From Streptomyces alanosinicus (GTDB lineage: Bacteria; Actinomycetota; Actinomycetes; Streptomycetales; Streptomycetaceae), in NCBI RefSeq assembly GCF_014650595.1, contig NZ_BMVG01000001.1:806001-870000 (forward strand): DNA of 64,000 nt, read 5' to 3'. The notes under the pieces were generated by a model that searched no databases, was not told the origin of the DNA, and saw only the letters and a program-made list of their open reading frames with translations. Positions 46,793 to 56,023 of this stretch are shown piece by piece. Every line of letters begins with the position of its first letter. The first letter of the stretch is position 1. The position numbers and the translations under genes are program-made.

Positions 46793-46978
46793 TCATACCC
46801 ACTCAACCTCCGAGTGAATATCCGGCGCGCTCCTGGGCGACGGCAGCGGCGTCCGGCGCACCTCGCGGACAGGCTGTTGCTTCCTGCCCGCGAGACCCAG
46901 TGCGCTCAGCAGCGCATCCACTTCACCTTCAGTGACATCCGTCACAGCATCGGCGATGCGCCGTAACGCCTCGCTCAT
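46793..46978 (-). CDS. 61-residue protein coupled to the radical SAM gene
   Basis: MSEALRRIADAVTDVTEGEV opens a short protein with two predicted helices and a basic Pro-rich tail. Its ATG overlaps the radical SAM stop codon (ATGA), so it is translated by reinitiation. No zinc or catalytic motif is visible. It may be a small partner of the radical SAM enzyme, or simply the last gene before the accessory segment. Confidence 0.65.
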   Translation of the reverse strand: MSEALRRIADAVTDVTEGEVDALLSALGLAGRKQQPVREVRRTPLPSPRSAPDIHSEVEWV

Positions 46979-48930
46979 GACTGGCTCGCGTTTCCGCTGG
47001 TCGCAGGCTTCTTGACCGTCAGAGGCAGCAACTTCTTGCCGGTCGGGCCGATTTGGATGGCCGTATCCATCTGAGGACAGACGCCGCAGTCGAAGCACGG
47101 GGTCCAGCGGCAGTCCTCGACCTCCGTCTCGTCGAGGGAGTCCTGCCAGTCCTCCCACAGCCAGTCCTTGTCCAGGCCGGAGTCGAGGTGGTCCCAGGGC
47201 AGGACCTCCTCGTAGGTGCGCTCGCGGGTGGTGTACCAGTCGACGTCCACGCCGAAGGGGACGAGGGCCTTGTCGGCGCAGGCCATCCAGCGGTCGTAGG
47301 AGAAGTGTTCGCGCCAGCCGTCGAAGCGGCCGCCGTCGTCGTACACCGCGCGGATGACCGCGCCGATACGGCGGTCACCGCGGGACAGCAGGCCCTCGAC
47401 GATGCCCGGCTTGCCGTCGTGGTAGCGGAAGCCGATCGAGCGGCCGTACTTCTTGTCGCCTCGGATCTTGTCGCGGAGCTTCTCCAGGCGCCGGTCCGTC
47501 TCCTCGGCGGAGAGCTGGGGCGCCCACTGGAACGGGGTGTGAGGCTTGGGGACGAAGCCGCCGATCGAGACCGTGCAGCGGATGTCGTTCGAGCCCGAGA
47601 CCTCGCGGCCCTTCTGGATGACGTGCGTCGCCATGTCGGCGATCTGCAGAACGTCGTCGTCGGTCTCCGTCGGCAGGCCGCACATGAAGTACAGCTTCAC
47701 CTGACGCCAGCCATTGCCGTAGGCCGTCGCGACGGTCCTGATCAGGTCCTCTTCCGAGACCATCTTGTTGATGACCTTGCGGATGCGCTCGGAGCCGCCT
47801 TCCGGGGCGAAGGTGAGGCCGGACCGGCGGCCATTCCTCGTCAGCTCGTTCGCCAGGTCGATGTTGAACGCGTCGACGCGGGTGGAGGGGAGCGACAGGC
47901 CGATCTTGTCGTCCGTGTAGCGGTCCGCCAGGCCCTTGGCGATGTCGCCGATCTCGGAGTGGTCCGCCGAGGAGAGGGAGAGCAGGCCGACCTCCTCGAA
48001 GCCCGTCGCCTTCAGGCCCTTGTCGACCATCTCGCCGATGCCGGTGATCGAGCGCTCGCGCACCGGGCGGGTGATCATGCCCGCCTGGCAGAAGCGGCAG
48101 CCGCGGGTGCAGCCGCGGAAGATCTCCACCGACATGCGCTCGTGGACCGTCTCGGCCAGCGGGACCAGGGGCTGCTTGGGGTACGGCCACTCGTCCAGGT
48201 CCATGACCGTGTGCTTGGACACGCGCCACGGGACACCCGACTTGTTCGGCACGACACGGGCGATGCGGCCGTCCGGGAGGTACTCGACGTCGTAGAACGC
48301 CGGGATGTACACCGCGCCCGTCCTCGCCAGGCGGAAGAGGACCTCCTCGCGGCCGCCGGGGCGGCCCTCGGCCTTCCACTCGCGGATGATCCGCGTCATG
48401 TCGAGCACGGCCTGCTCGCCGTCGCCGATGACCGCGGCGTCGATGAAGTCGGCGATCGGCTCCGGGTTGAAGGCCGCGTGGCCGCCGGCCAGGACGATCG
48501 GGTCGTCGACCGTGCGGTCCTTGGACTCCAGGGGGATGCCGGCCAGGTCCAGCGCCGTCAGCATGTTCGTGTAGCCCAGCTCCGTGGAGAAGGACAGGCC
48601 GAACACGTCGAAGGCCTTCACCGGGCGGTGGCTGTCGACCGTGAACTGCGGGACGCGATGCTCGCGCATCAGCGCCTCCAGGTCCGGCCACACGCTGTAC
48701 GTGCGCTCGGCGAGGACGCCCTCCTGCTCGTTGAGGACCTCGTAGAGGATCATGACGCCCTGGTTGGGCAGACCCACCTCATAGGCGTCCGGGTACATGA
48801 GCGCCCAGCGGACGTCGCACTCGTCCCAGTCCTTGACGGTGGAGTTGAGCTCTCCGCCGACGTACTGGATCGGCTTCTGCACGTGGGGGAGCAGAGCTTC
48901 GAGCTGCGGGAAAACCGACTCGACAGGCAT
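46975..48930 (-). CDS. B12-binding-type radical SAM protein (TIGR03960 family)
   Basis: A 651-residue protein. MPVESVFPQLEALLPHVQKP is the family N-terminus. A cobalamin-binding-like region carries GLPNQGVMILYEVLN and VLAGGHAAFNPEPIADF. The radical SAM core has RGCTRGCRFCQAGM, the CxxxCxxC cluster motif (about residue 285), and FAPEGGSERIR. The C-terminus has CRWTPCFDCGVCPQ, further cysteines for a second cluster. Its usual partner is DUF2344/TIGR03936, here 10 kb downstream. The reaction is not established. GAAGG lies upstream of the ATG at 48930. Confidence 0.93.
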   Translation of the reverse strand: MPVESVFPQLEALLPHVQKPIQYVGGELNSTVKDWDECDVRWALMYPDAYEVGLPNQGVMILYEVLNEQEGVLAERTYSVWPDLEALMREHRVPQFTVDSHRPVKAFDVFGLSFSTELGYTNMLTALDLAGIPLESKDRTVDDPIVLAGGHAAFNPEPIADFIDAAVIGDGEQAVLDMTRIIREWKAEGRPGGREEVLFRLARTGAVYIPAFYDVEYLPDGRIARVVPNKSGVPWRVSKHTVMDLDEWPYPKQPLVPLAETVHERMSVEIFRGCTRGCRFCQAGMITRPVRERSITGIGEMVDKGLKATGFEEVGLLSLSSADHSEIGDIAKGLADRYTDDKIGLSLPSTRVDAFNIDLANELTRNGRRSGLTFAPEGGSERIRKVINKMVSEEDLIRTVATAYGNGWRQVKLYFMCGLPTETDDDVLQIADMATHVIQKGREVSGSNDIRCTVSIGGFVPKPHTPFQWAPQLSAEETDRRLEKLRDKIRGDKKYGRSIGFRYHDGKPGIVEGLLSRGDRRIGAVIRAVYDDGGRFDGWREHFSYDRWMACADKALVPFGVDVDWYTTRERTYEEVLPWDHLDSGLDKDWLWEDWQDSLDETEVEDCRWTPCFDCGVCPQMDTAIQIGPTGKKLLPLTVKKPATSGNASQS

Positions 48931-49000
48931 CTCGCGAACCTTCATGAGCTGACAGGGGTGACCATCAAGCGTAACCCGCCCGGCGGCGTCCCCCGTACGC

Positions 49001-50509
49001 TCAGCCGGCCGCCGTGGACTTGATCTCCTTCCACAGTCCGGGCAGCTCCGCCTCCGCACGCGCCGCCCGCGCCTCCTCGCGCCCGTACAGCAGCCCGTAT
49101 GTGAACGCGCTCTCCCCCGCCGTGTGCGCCGCCGTGGACAGCTCGCGCAGGGTCAGCCGGGTCATGACGCTGTCCTGGTGCTCGCCGAGGAGGGTGGTCA
49201 GGGACTTCATGGCCTTGGTCAGGGACCGGGCCGGCCTGCCGAGGGCGGAGGTGGCCGCCTCGGCCGCGTACCGGGTGCGCTTTGCCTTCTTGCGGGCCTC
49301 GTGCACGGCGACATCGCGCTCCTCGCCGGGCGGCACCGCGAGCGCCTGCTCGACCAGGGCGGACAGCGTCGCCAGGTCCTTGTCCACGGCCTTGGTGAGC
49401 ACCTTGCCCGGCTGTTTCCCGGCGGCCTGCCGCAGCGGCGGGTCGGTGAGGAGGCCGTCCAGGGTGTCCAGCAGCGTCAGATAGCGGCGGGAGTCCAGCA
49501 CCTCGGTCAGATGGCCGTGGGCGCCGCCGTGCCGGGCCTTCGACCAGGCCGCCAGACGCTCCGGGACCGGGCCGGTGACCAGCTCGGACGGCACGGCGTC
49601 GAGGGCGTCCGTCAGGCGTTCGGCCATCACCTCCTGGTCGCGGTCGAGGCCCAGCTCACCGGCGAGCCACTTCAGCTCGACGCCGATGGCGTCCGTGACG
49701 GTGCGGTCGAGGACGGAGCGGAAGCTGCGCAGGGTGCTGCGGGCGCGGCGGGTGGCGACCCGCATCCGGTGCACGGAGTCGGGCACGTCCCGGCGGACGG
49801 CCGGATCGAGCTCGACCAGCACGTCCCGCTGGACCCGCAGATAGGCGAGTACGTGGTCGCCGGCCGTCACCGCCGGCGCGGGCCCGTCCTTCTTGCGGCT
49901 CCTACGGCGCCGCCCTCCTGTCTGCTCCAGGGCGCGGGCCAGCTTCGACGGCGACTTCGAGGGGCGCACGCCCGCCTTGCGCAGGCGTTTGTCCACCTGG
50001 TCGAGGAAGGCGGGGTCGCCGTCGTCGGCCAGCTCCACCTCGATCTCGGTCCACTGGACGGTCCCGCCCCCGCCGCCGATCCGCTCGGCGGTGACGGTGT
50101 CGACGCTCGCCTCGGCCAGCAGGGCGCCGTCGGCGTCGACCAGGTGGCGTACATCGCGGGCGGAGCGCAGCCGGACCAGCGGGATCAGTTCGCCGTCCCG
50201 GACCCGGGAGCGGACGAGGGCGGCGATCTCCGCCGGGACGGTGTCGGAGAGCGGAGCCCGGATCTCATCGCGCACGCCCGGTCCGACCGGGAACTTCAGA
50301 TGCCAGCCTTCGTCCGAGCCCCCGGTGCGGCGGCGCAGGGTGAGGGCGGCGCCCGCCAGGCGTTCGTCGGCGGTGTCGTAATAGGTGGCGTCGAGTTCCA
50401 CCAGGCCCTTGTCCAGGACCGCGGCCACCCCGCCGACGCCCGTCAGGTCGGGCAGCCCGCTGTCGTCGGACTCGTACTTGCGCTCGATCTCGCGTTTCTC
50501 ATCCGCCAT
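49001..50509 (-). CDS. CYTH-CHAD domain protein
   Basis: A 502-residue protein. The N-terminal CYTH (triphosphate tunnel) domain opens with the REIERKYE motif (ExExK) and continues with the acidic and basic strands of the tunnel. From about residue 215 follows a CHAD domain with HRMRVATRRARS and HEARKKAKRTRYA, the basic helices that bind polyphosphate. CYTH proteins hydrolyse or make triphosphates; CHAD domains bind polyphosphate granules. It therefore probably acts on or at polyphosphate. It lies about 100 bp after rodA and just before the radical SAM gene, all on one strand. Confidence 0.93.
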   Translation of the reverse strand: MADEKREIERKYESDDSGLPDLTGVGGVAAVLDKGLVELDATYYDTADERLAGAALTLRRRTGGSDEGWHLKFPVGPGVRDEIRAPLSDTVPAEIAALVRSRVRDGELIPLVRLRSARDVRHLVDADGALLAEASVDTVTAERIGGGGGTVQWTEIEVELADDGDPAFLDQVDKRLRKAGVRPSKSPSKLARALEQTGGRRRRSRKKDGPAPAVTAGDHVLAYLRVQRDVLVELDPAVRRDVPDSVHRMRVATRRARSTLRSFRSVLDRTVTDAIGVELKWLAGELGLDRDQEVMAERLTDALDAVPSELVTGPVPERLAAWSKARHGGAHGHLTEVLDSRRYLTLLDTLDGLLTDPPLRQAAGKQPGKVLTKAVDKDLATLSALVEQALAVPPGEERDVAVHEARKKAKRTRYAAEAATSALGRPARSLTKAMKSLTTLLGEHQDSVMTRLTLRELSTAAHTAGESAFTYGLLYGREEARAARAEAELPGLWKEIKSTAAG

Positions 50510-50612
50510 GAACTGAATCTAGTGGCCCGCGGGGCGGCATGGCAGAGGCAGCCCTGGGTGAATGGCAGGAAAATTCCACACATCCACCCGTTGAACGCCC
50601 CTCCGTGGCCGC

Positions 50613-51812
50613 CTACGCCGACATCGGTCTCTGCACCTTGATCGACTGCAGCAGTCCCACGGCGATCCAGACCGCGAACATCGACGAGCCGCCGTACGAC
50701 ACGAACGGCAGGGGCAGACCGGTGACCGGCATGATGCCGAGTGTCATGCCGATGTTCTCGAAGGCCTGGAAGGAGAACCAGGCGACGATCCCGGCGGCCA
50801 CGATCGTCCCGTACAGCTCCGTGGAGTCGCGGGCGATACGGCAGGCGCGCCACAGCACCACGCCCAGCAGGAAGATGATCAGGCCCGCGCCGAGGAAGCC
50901 CAGCTCCTCCCCCGCGACCGTGAAGACGAAGTCCGTCTGCTGCTCGGGCACGAACTGGCCGGTGGTCTGCGAGCCGTGGAAGAGGCCGGCGCCGGTCAGT
51001 CCGCCGGAGCCGATGGCGATACGGGCCTGGTTGGTGTTGTAGCCGACGCCCGCCGGGTCCAGCGCCGGGTTGGCGAACGCGGCGAAGCGGTTGATCTGGT
51101 ACTCGTCCAGGATGTGCAGCTGCCAGATGGCGACGCAGCCGAGCACGCCGGCCACGAGCAGGCCGAAGATCCAGCGGTTGGAGGCGCCGGAGGCGAGCAG
51201 CACCCCCAGGATGATGGTCACCAGGACCAGGACCGTGCCGAGGTCGGGCATGAGCAGCACGATCAGGATCGGCACGGTGGCCAGGCCGAGCGCCTGCACG
51301 ACGGTGCGGTGGTCGGGGTACGGCTTGTCCCCGGCGTCGACCCGGGCCGCCAGTATCATCGCCATGCCCAGGATGATCGAGACCTTCACGAACTCGGCGG
51401 GCTGGAGCGAGAATCCGCCGCCGAACACGATCCAGTTGCGGCTGCCGTTGATCGTGGCGCCGAGCGGGGTGAGCACCAGCAGCACCCCGAGCAGCGAGAC
51501 GCCGTAGAGGATCGGCACGGCGTTGCGCAGGGCGCGGTGGCCGAGCCAGAGCGTGCCGATCATCAGGGCGAACCCGATGCCGAGGTTCATCAGATGGCGG
51601 ACCAGGAAGTAGTACTGGTCGCCCTGGTTGATCTCGGTGCGGTTGCGGGTCGCGGAGTACACCAGCATCGAGCCGATCAGCGACAGCACGAGGGCGGCCA
51701 GCAGCATCGGCCAGTCGAGCCTGCGGGCGACCGAGTCACGGGCGAAGATCCTGGTCCAGCCGGCCCGCTCCGGGCCGTACCCGGAGACGGAGAAGCTGTT
51801 CGCGCCGGTCAT
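50613..51812 (-). CDS. rodA: RodA/FtsW-type glycosyltransferase (SEDS)
   Basis: A 399-residue polytopic protein with about ten helices. SEDS hallmarks include GATINGSRNWIVFGGGFSLQPAEFVKVS, LMPDLGTVLVLV and PVTGLPLPFVSYGGSSM (parts given). These proteins polymerise glycan strands from lipid II with a class B PBP. The ATG overlaps the stop of the PBP2 gene by 4 nt, so the pair is coupled. In S. coelicolor the equivalent gene (sfr) lies in the mre cluster and takes part in spore-wall synthesis. Confidence 0.95.
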   Translation of the reverse strand: MTGANSFSVSGYGPERAGWTRIFARDSVARRLDWPMLLAALVLSLIGSMLVYSATRNRTEINQGDQYYFLVRHLMNLGIGFALMIGTLWLGHRALRNAVPILYGVSLLGVLLVLTPLGATINGSRNWIVFGGGFSLQPAEFVKVSIILGMAMILAARVDAGDKPYPDHRTVVQALGLATVPILIVLLMPDLGTVLVLVTIILGVLLASGASNRWIFGLLVAGVLGCVAIWQLHILDEYQINRFAAFANPALDPAGVGYNTNQARIAIGSGGLTGAGLFHGSQTTGQFVPEQQTDFVFTVAGEELGFLGAGLIIFLLGVVLWRACRIARDSTELYGTIVAAGIVAWFSFQAFENIGMTLGIMPVTGLPLPFVSYGGSSMFAVWIAVGLLQSIKVQRPMSA

Positions 51813-54058
51813 GAGGGCATCCTCCGGCTTCCCCTCCTGCGAGGCCGCCTGCGGGTGTTGCGGTTGCCCGTGGTGGGCGACGCCGTGGCGGCGGGCTGCT
51901 GGCTGTCGCCGTTGCTCGGGTTGTCCTTCTGGGACGCCTCGGCGTCCTTCGCCGGGTCGCCGGTGACCTTCGGGGAGTCGATCGTGCCGTCCGTGCGGAC
52001 CTTGGGCAGGCCCTTCTGCGGCTGGGGCAGCAGCGCCTTCTTGTTGTCGACGGAGCCGTCGCCCTGGACGCCGTAGAGCGCGCTGTAGATGTTGCGCACG
52101 GCCTCACCGGAGGAGCCGGAACCCGTACCGGCCTGGGCGATCGTCATGATCACCGAGTAGTCCTTGGAGTACGTGGCCAGCCAGCCGGTGGTCTGCTTGC
52201 CGTAGACCTCGGCGGTACCGGTCTTGCCGTGCAGGGTGATCTTGTTCTGGGGCCAGCCGTTGAACTTCCACGCCGCCGTACCGCGGGTGATGACACCCGC
52301 GAAGGCGTCGTCCATGCCCTTGAGGGTGGCCTGGCTGACGGGCAGCTTGCGCTGCACCCTGGGCTTGATCTCCTGGACACTCTTGCCGTCGGGGCTGATG
52401 ATCGCCTTGCCGATGGTCGGGGCGTACTCGGTGCCGCCGTTGGCTACGGCGCCGTAGATCATCGCCTCCTGGATCGGCGTGACGAGCGTGTCGCCCTGGC
52501 CGATGGAGTAGTTGATCTCGTCACCCTCGCGCATCTTGTTGCCTTCGAGGCAGTTCTCGTAGGCGATCTTCTCTACGTAGCTGCCGTTCCTCTTGCCGGA
52601 CTTGCACCAGGCGTCCTTGTTGGCCTTCCAGTAGTCCAGCTTCCACTGGCGGTCGGGGACGCGGCCGGTGACCTCGTTGGGCAGGTCGATGCCGGTCTCC
52701 TTGCCGAGGCCGAACTGGTGGGCCGTCTTGAAGAACCAGTCCTTCGGCTGGCCCTTCTTGGGGTTGATGCCGCCGTCCTTCTTCCACTCCCGGTCACCGA
52801 GGCCGTAGAAGACGGTGTCGCAGGAGACCTCCAGGGCGCGGCCCAGGGAGATCGGGCCGAAGTTCTCGCCCTCGAAGTTCCTGAAGACCTGGCCGCCCAC
52901 CGAGTAGGAGCTGGTGCAGGGGTAGCCGCCGTTCCAGACGTAGCCGGCCTGGACCGCGGCGGCCGTGGAGACCACCTTGAACGTCGAACCGGGGGCCGCC
53001 TGACCCTGTATGGCCCGGTTGAGCAGCGGGTAGTCGGAGTCCTTGCCGGTGAGGGCCTTGTAGTCCTTGGCGGAGATGCCGCCCACCCACACATTCGGGT
53101 CGTAGTTGGGGGCCGAGGCCATGGCGACGATCCGGCCGGTCTTGGCCTCCATGACGATGACGGCGCCGGAGTCGGCCTTGTAGTTCTCGCCGGTGTTCTT
53201 GTCGACCTGCGTGCGGGCGGCCTTCATCGCCTTGTCCAGTTCGTACTCCGCGACGCGCTGCACCCGGGAGTCGATGCTGGTGACCAGGTTGGAGCCGGAC
53301 TCGGCGGGGTCTGCCTTGGCCTTGCCGATGACCCGGCCGAGGTTGTCGACCTCGTAGCGGGTGACGCCGGCCTTGCCGCGCAGCTCCTTGTCGTACTCCC
53401 GCTCCAGGCCGGAGCGGCCGACCATGTCGGAGCGCAGATAGGGCGAGTCGGTGTCCTTGGCCTTCTGGATCTCGTCGTCGGTGACGGGCGAGAGATAGCC
53501 GAGCACCTGCGCGGTGTTGGACTTGCCCGGCCCGGGGTAGCGGCGCACGGCCTCGGGCTCGGCGGTGATGCCGGGGAAGTCCTCGGAGCGCTCGCGGATC
53601 TGCAGGGCCTGCTTCGGGGTGGCCTTGTCGGTGATCGGGATCGGCTGGTACGGCGAGCCGTTCCAGCACGGCTGGGGGGTCTTGGCGTCGCACAGCCGGA
53701 CCTTCTGGATGATGTCCTCGGGCTTCGCGCCGAGGATGCCGGCCAGCTTGGTCAGGACGGCCTTGCCGTCGTCCTTCTGCTTGAGCAGGTCGGTGCGGGA
53801 GGCCGAGACGACCAGGCGCGTCTCGTTGTCGGCGAGGGGCACGCCGCGGGCGTCCAGGATGTCTCCGCGCACGGCGGGGTCGACGACCTGCTGGACGTGG
53901 TTGCCGGACGCCTCCTTCTGATACTGGGCACCCTGGCGGATCTGCAGGTACCACAGCCGGCCGCCGAGCGTGCCGAGGAGGGAGAGGACAAGGATCTGGA
54001 TCACGACGAGCCGGATCTGGACCCGTGGGGTCCGACCGGTCTCGGGGATGTTGGTCAC
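51809..54058 (-). CDS. mrdA: Penicillin-binding protein 2 (class B transpeptidase)
   Basis: A 749-residue class B PBP. An N-terminal anchor (LVVIQILVLSLLGTLGG) precedes a dimerisation domain. The transpeptidase domain has the active-site SxxK in PGSTFKVVS, the second motif as SCD in EVSCDTVFYG (normally SxN), and KTG in LHGKTGTAEV. The C-terminal 80 residues are disordered, ending in RRRPRRRGSRR. The GTG start follows GGGGGAGA. Partner of the overlapping rodA, downstream of mreD in the mre cluster. Confidence 0.95.
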   Translation of the reverse strand: MTNIPETGRTPRVQIRLVVIQILVLSLLGTLGGRLWYLQIRQGAQYQKEASGNHVQQVVDPAVRGDILDARGVPLADNETRLVVSASRTDLLKQKDDGKAVLTKLAGILGAKPEDIIQKVRLCDAKTPQPCWNGSPYQPIPITDKATPKQALQIRERSEDFPGITAEPEAVRRYPGPGKSNTAQVLGYLSPVTDDEIQKAKDTDSPYLRSDMVGRSGLEREYDKELRGKAGVTRYEVDNLGRVIGKAKADPAESGSNLVTSIDSRVQRVAEYELDKAMKAARTQVDKNTGENYKADSGAVIVMEAKTGRIVAMASAPNYDPNVWVGGISAKDYKALTGKDSDYPLLNRAIQGQAAPGSTFKVVSTAAAVQAGYVWNGGYPCTSSYSVGGQVFRNFEGENFGPISLGRALEVSCDTVFYGLGDREWKKDGGINPKKGQPKDWFFKTAHQFGLGKETGIDLPNEVTGRVPDRQWKLDYWKANKDAWCKSGKRNGSYVEKIAYENCLEGNKMREGDEINYSIGQGDTLVTPIQEAMIYGAVANGGTEYAPTIGKAIISPDGKSVQEIKPRVQRKLPVSQATLKGMDDAFAGVITRGTAAWKFNGWPQNKITLHGKTGTAEVYGKQTTGWLATYSKDYSVIMTIAQAGTGSGSSGEAVRNIYSALYGVQGDGSVDNKKALLPQPQKGLPKVRTDGTIDSPKVTGDPAKDAEASQKDNPSNGDSQQPAATASPTTGNRNTRRRPRRRGSRRMPS

Positions 54059-54225
54059 TGCGGCTGTCTCCCCCTCTCAGTGCGCGGACTTCTGCGCGTG
54101 CGGCGCAGGTGTGCGAAGCGGCCGCGTGCGTACGAATGATGAACGACCAGCCTGTGAGCCCGCGTTCCGCGAAGACTGCCCCGTTCGGGTGAACTCCCGG
54201 GGACCCACGGGCGCTTGTCCTCGCC

Positions 54226-54903
54226 TCACAGCCGCTTGACCCCCTTGATCCGGCCGACCCGGGCGGAGCGGGTGCGGGCCTTGGCCTTCAGCGCGCCGAG
54301 ACCGCCGCGCTGGCTGCCGATGCGCAGCCCGGTGCCGGAGGAGAGCCAGCCGGTGGAGATGTCGCCGGCCTTGGCGGCGGGGCCGGCCTCGGCGAGCGGG
54401 TCGTTGTCCGCGCGGCGGGCCAGCCACATGATGCCGGGCACCACGAACGGGGCGAGCAGCAGGTCGTACAGGGCCGCCGAGAACAGCAGCCCGGGCAGGC
54501 CGACATGGCGGGCGGCGGTGTCGCCGACCAGGGCGCCGACGCACGCGTACAGCAGCGTGGAGCCGATCGCGGCGGCGACCACGACGGCCATCGGGCCGGT
54601 CGCCGACTTCAGGCGGCCGGTCTCCGGCTTGATCAGCCCGGCGAAGTAGCCGATGACGCACAGCACGAGTGCGTAGCGGCCGGCCGCGTGGTCGGCGGGC
54701 GGGGCGAGGTCGGCGAGCAGACCGGCGCCGAAGCCGACGAGGGCGCCGCCCACATGGCCGTAGACCATGGCGAGGCCCAGGACGGTGAGCAGCAGCAGGT
54801 CGGGCACGGCGCCCGGCAGATGCAGGCGGGCGAGCACGCTCACCTGGATCACCAGGGCCACGACGACCAGCGCGGTGGAGAGCAGGATCCGGTTGGGGCG
54901 CAT
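54226..54903 (-). CDS. mreD: Rod-shape protein MreD
   Basis: A 225-residue polytopic protein with about five helices in residues 5-170, fitting the MreD family (weakly conserved, recognised largely by context: mreB-mreC-mreD-pbp2-rodA). The C-terminal 55 residues are cytoplasmic and strongly basic (KAKARTRSARVGRIKGVKRL), longer than in most relatives. It is 14 nt downstream of mreC. In Streptomyces the Mre proteins build the thick spore wall rather than the hyphal wall. Confidence 0.9.
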   Translation of the reverse strand: MRPNRILLSTALVVVALVIQVSVLARLHLPGAVPDLLLLTVLGLAMVYGHVGGALVGFGAGLLADLAPPADHAAGRYALVLCVIGYFAGLIKPETGRLKSATGPMAVVVAAAIGSTLLYACVGALVGDTAARHVGLPGLLFSAALYDLLLAPFVVPGIMWLARRADNDPLAEAGPAAKAGDISTGWLSSGTGLRIGSQRGGLGALKAKARTRSARVGRIKGVKRL

Positions 54904-54917
54904 GGCAGAGTCAGCTC

Positions 54918-55859
54918 CTACTGCTGCTGGCCGGTCGTGTCGTTCGCGTCCGCCGAGGGGGTCACCGTGACGGTCACCGTCGGCGTCGGGGTCGGCTTGG
55001 GCTTGGCCGGCAGGACTTCGTCGCGCGGGTCCTTCTTGGGGGCCTGGACGACCACGCCGACGATGTCGAGCTTGCTGAAGCCGACGTACGGGGTGACGTA
55101 GATCGTGCGGGTCAGACCGCCGTTGGAGGGATCGACGCGGGAGACCACGCCGACCGGGACGCCGGGGACGAACGGCCGGTCGGCCTCCGAGCCGAAGGTG
55201 ACGAGCCGGTCGCCCTTCTTCACCTCCGCCTTGCCGTTGAGGAGTTCCACGCGCAGCGGGCGGTCGCCCTGCCCGGAGGCGAAGCCGAGTTCGTCGCCGC
55301 CTTCCATGCGGGTGCCGACGGTGAAGTCGGGGTCGTTGGCGAGCAGCACGGTGGAGGTGTCGGGACCGACCGTGGTGACCCGGCCGACCAGTCCGTCGCC
55401 GTTGAGGACGGTCATGTCGCGCTTGATGCCGTCGTTGGCGCCGGCGTCGATGGTGATGGTCCAGGAGAAGCCCTGCGCCGCCCCTATGGCGACGACCTGG
55501 GCGCCCTTGATGCCGTACTGGCCCTCGCCGGCGATCTTCAGCATCTTGTCGAGCTGGTTGAGTCTGCTGCGGTTGCGGTCGTCGCTGCCCAGCTTCGCCT
55601 TGAGAGCCGCGTTCTCCTTCTCCAGCGCGGCGAGCCGGTCGTGCCGGCTGCCGGAGTCACGGATCGCGGAGACGGCGTTGCCGACCGGTTGGACCGCTGA
55701 GGACAGTCCGTTCTCGACCGGGCCGAACACGGCGGCCGCGGCCTGCCGGGCGCCGTCGACCGGGGAGTTCCTGCCCCCGCGGATGTCCACCGTGATCAGC
55801 GCGAATGCGATGGCAACCAGCAGGACCAGGAGCAACCGGCTCTCTTTCGTGTCCCTCAC
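54918..55859 (-). CDS. mreC: Rod-shape protein MreC
   Basis: A 313-residue bitopic protein. VRDTKESRLLLVLLVAIAFALITVD (in part) gives the single membrane helix. A coiled coil with HDRLAALEKENAALKAKLG follows near residue 75, then the MreC beta-barrel pair with VVAIGAAQGFSWTITIDAG and VGRVTTVGPDTSTVLLAND. The C-terminus is a Pro/Thr-rich tail. The GTG start at 55859 is set by homology because no close ribosome site is seen. It connects MreB inside with PBP2 outside. Confidence 0.93.
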   Translation of the reverse strand: MRDTKESRLLLVLLVAIAFALITVDIRGGRNSPVDGARQAAAAVFGPVENGLSSAVQPVGNAVSAIRDSGSRHDRLAALEKENAALKAKLGSDDRNRSRLNQLDKMLKIAGEGQYGIKGAQVVAIGAAQGFSWTITIDAGANDGIKRDMTVLNGDGLVGRVTTVGPDTSTVLLANDPDFTVGTRMEGGDELGFASGQGDRPLRVELLNGKAEVKKGDRLVTFGSEADRPFVPGVPVGVVSRVDPSNGGLTRTIYVTPYVGFSKLDIVGVVVQAPKKDPRDEVLPAKPKPTPTPTVTVTVTPSADANDTTGQQQ

Positions 55860-56023
55860 GTGCGGCGGCCGTGCCCTTCCTCTAATAGGAATTCGGGAGC
55901 CCCTTCGCCGGCGCGATACGCGAAACGCAACCCGAGGGGGCCATTTGTGGGAGCTTATGCCTCTCATCAACGATCCGCCGCACGAGAGGAGAACGTCTCG
56001 TACGGCGGAATCGAGGACTTATG

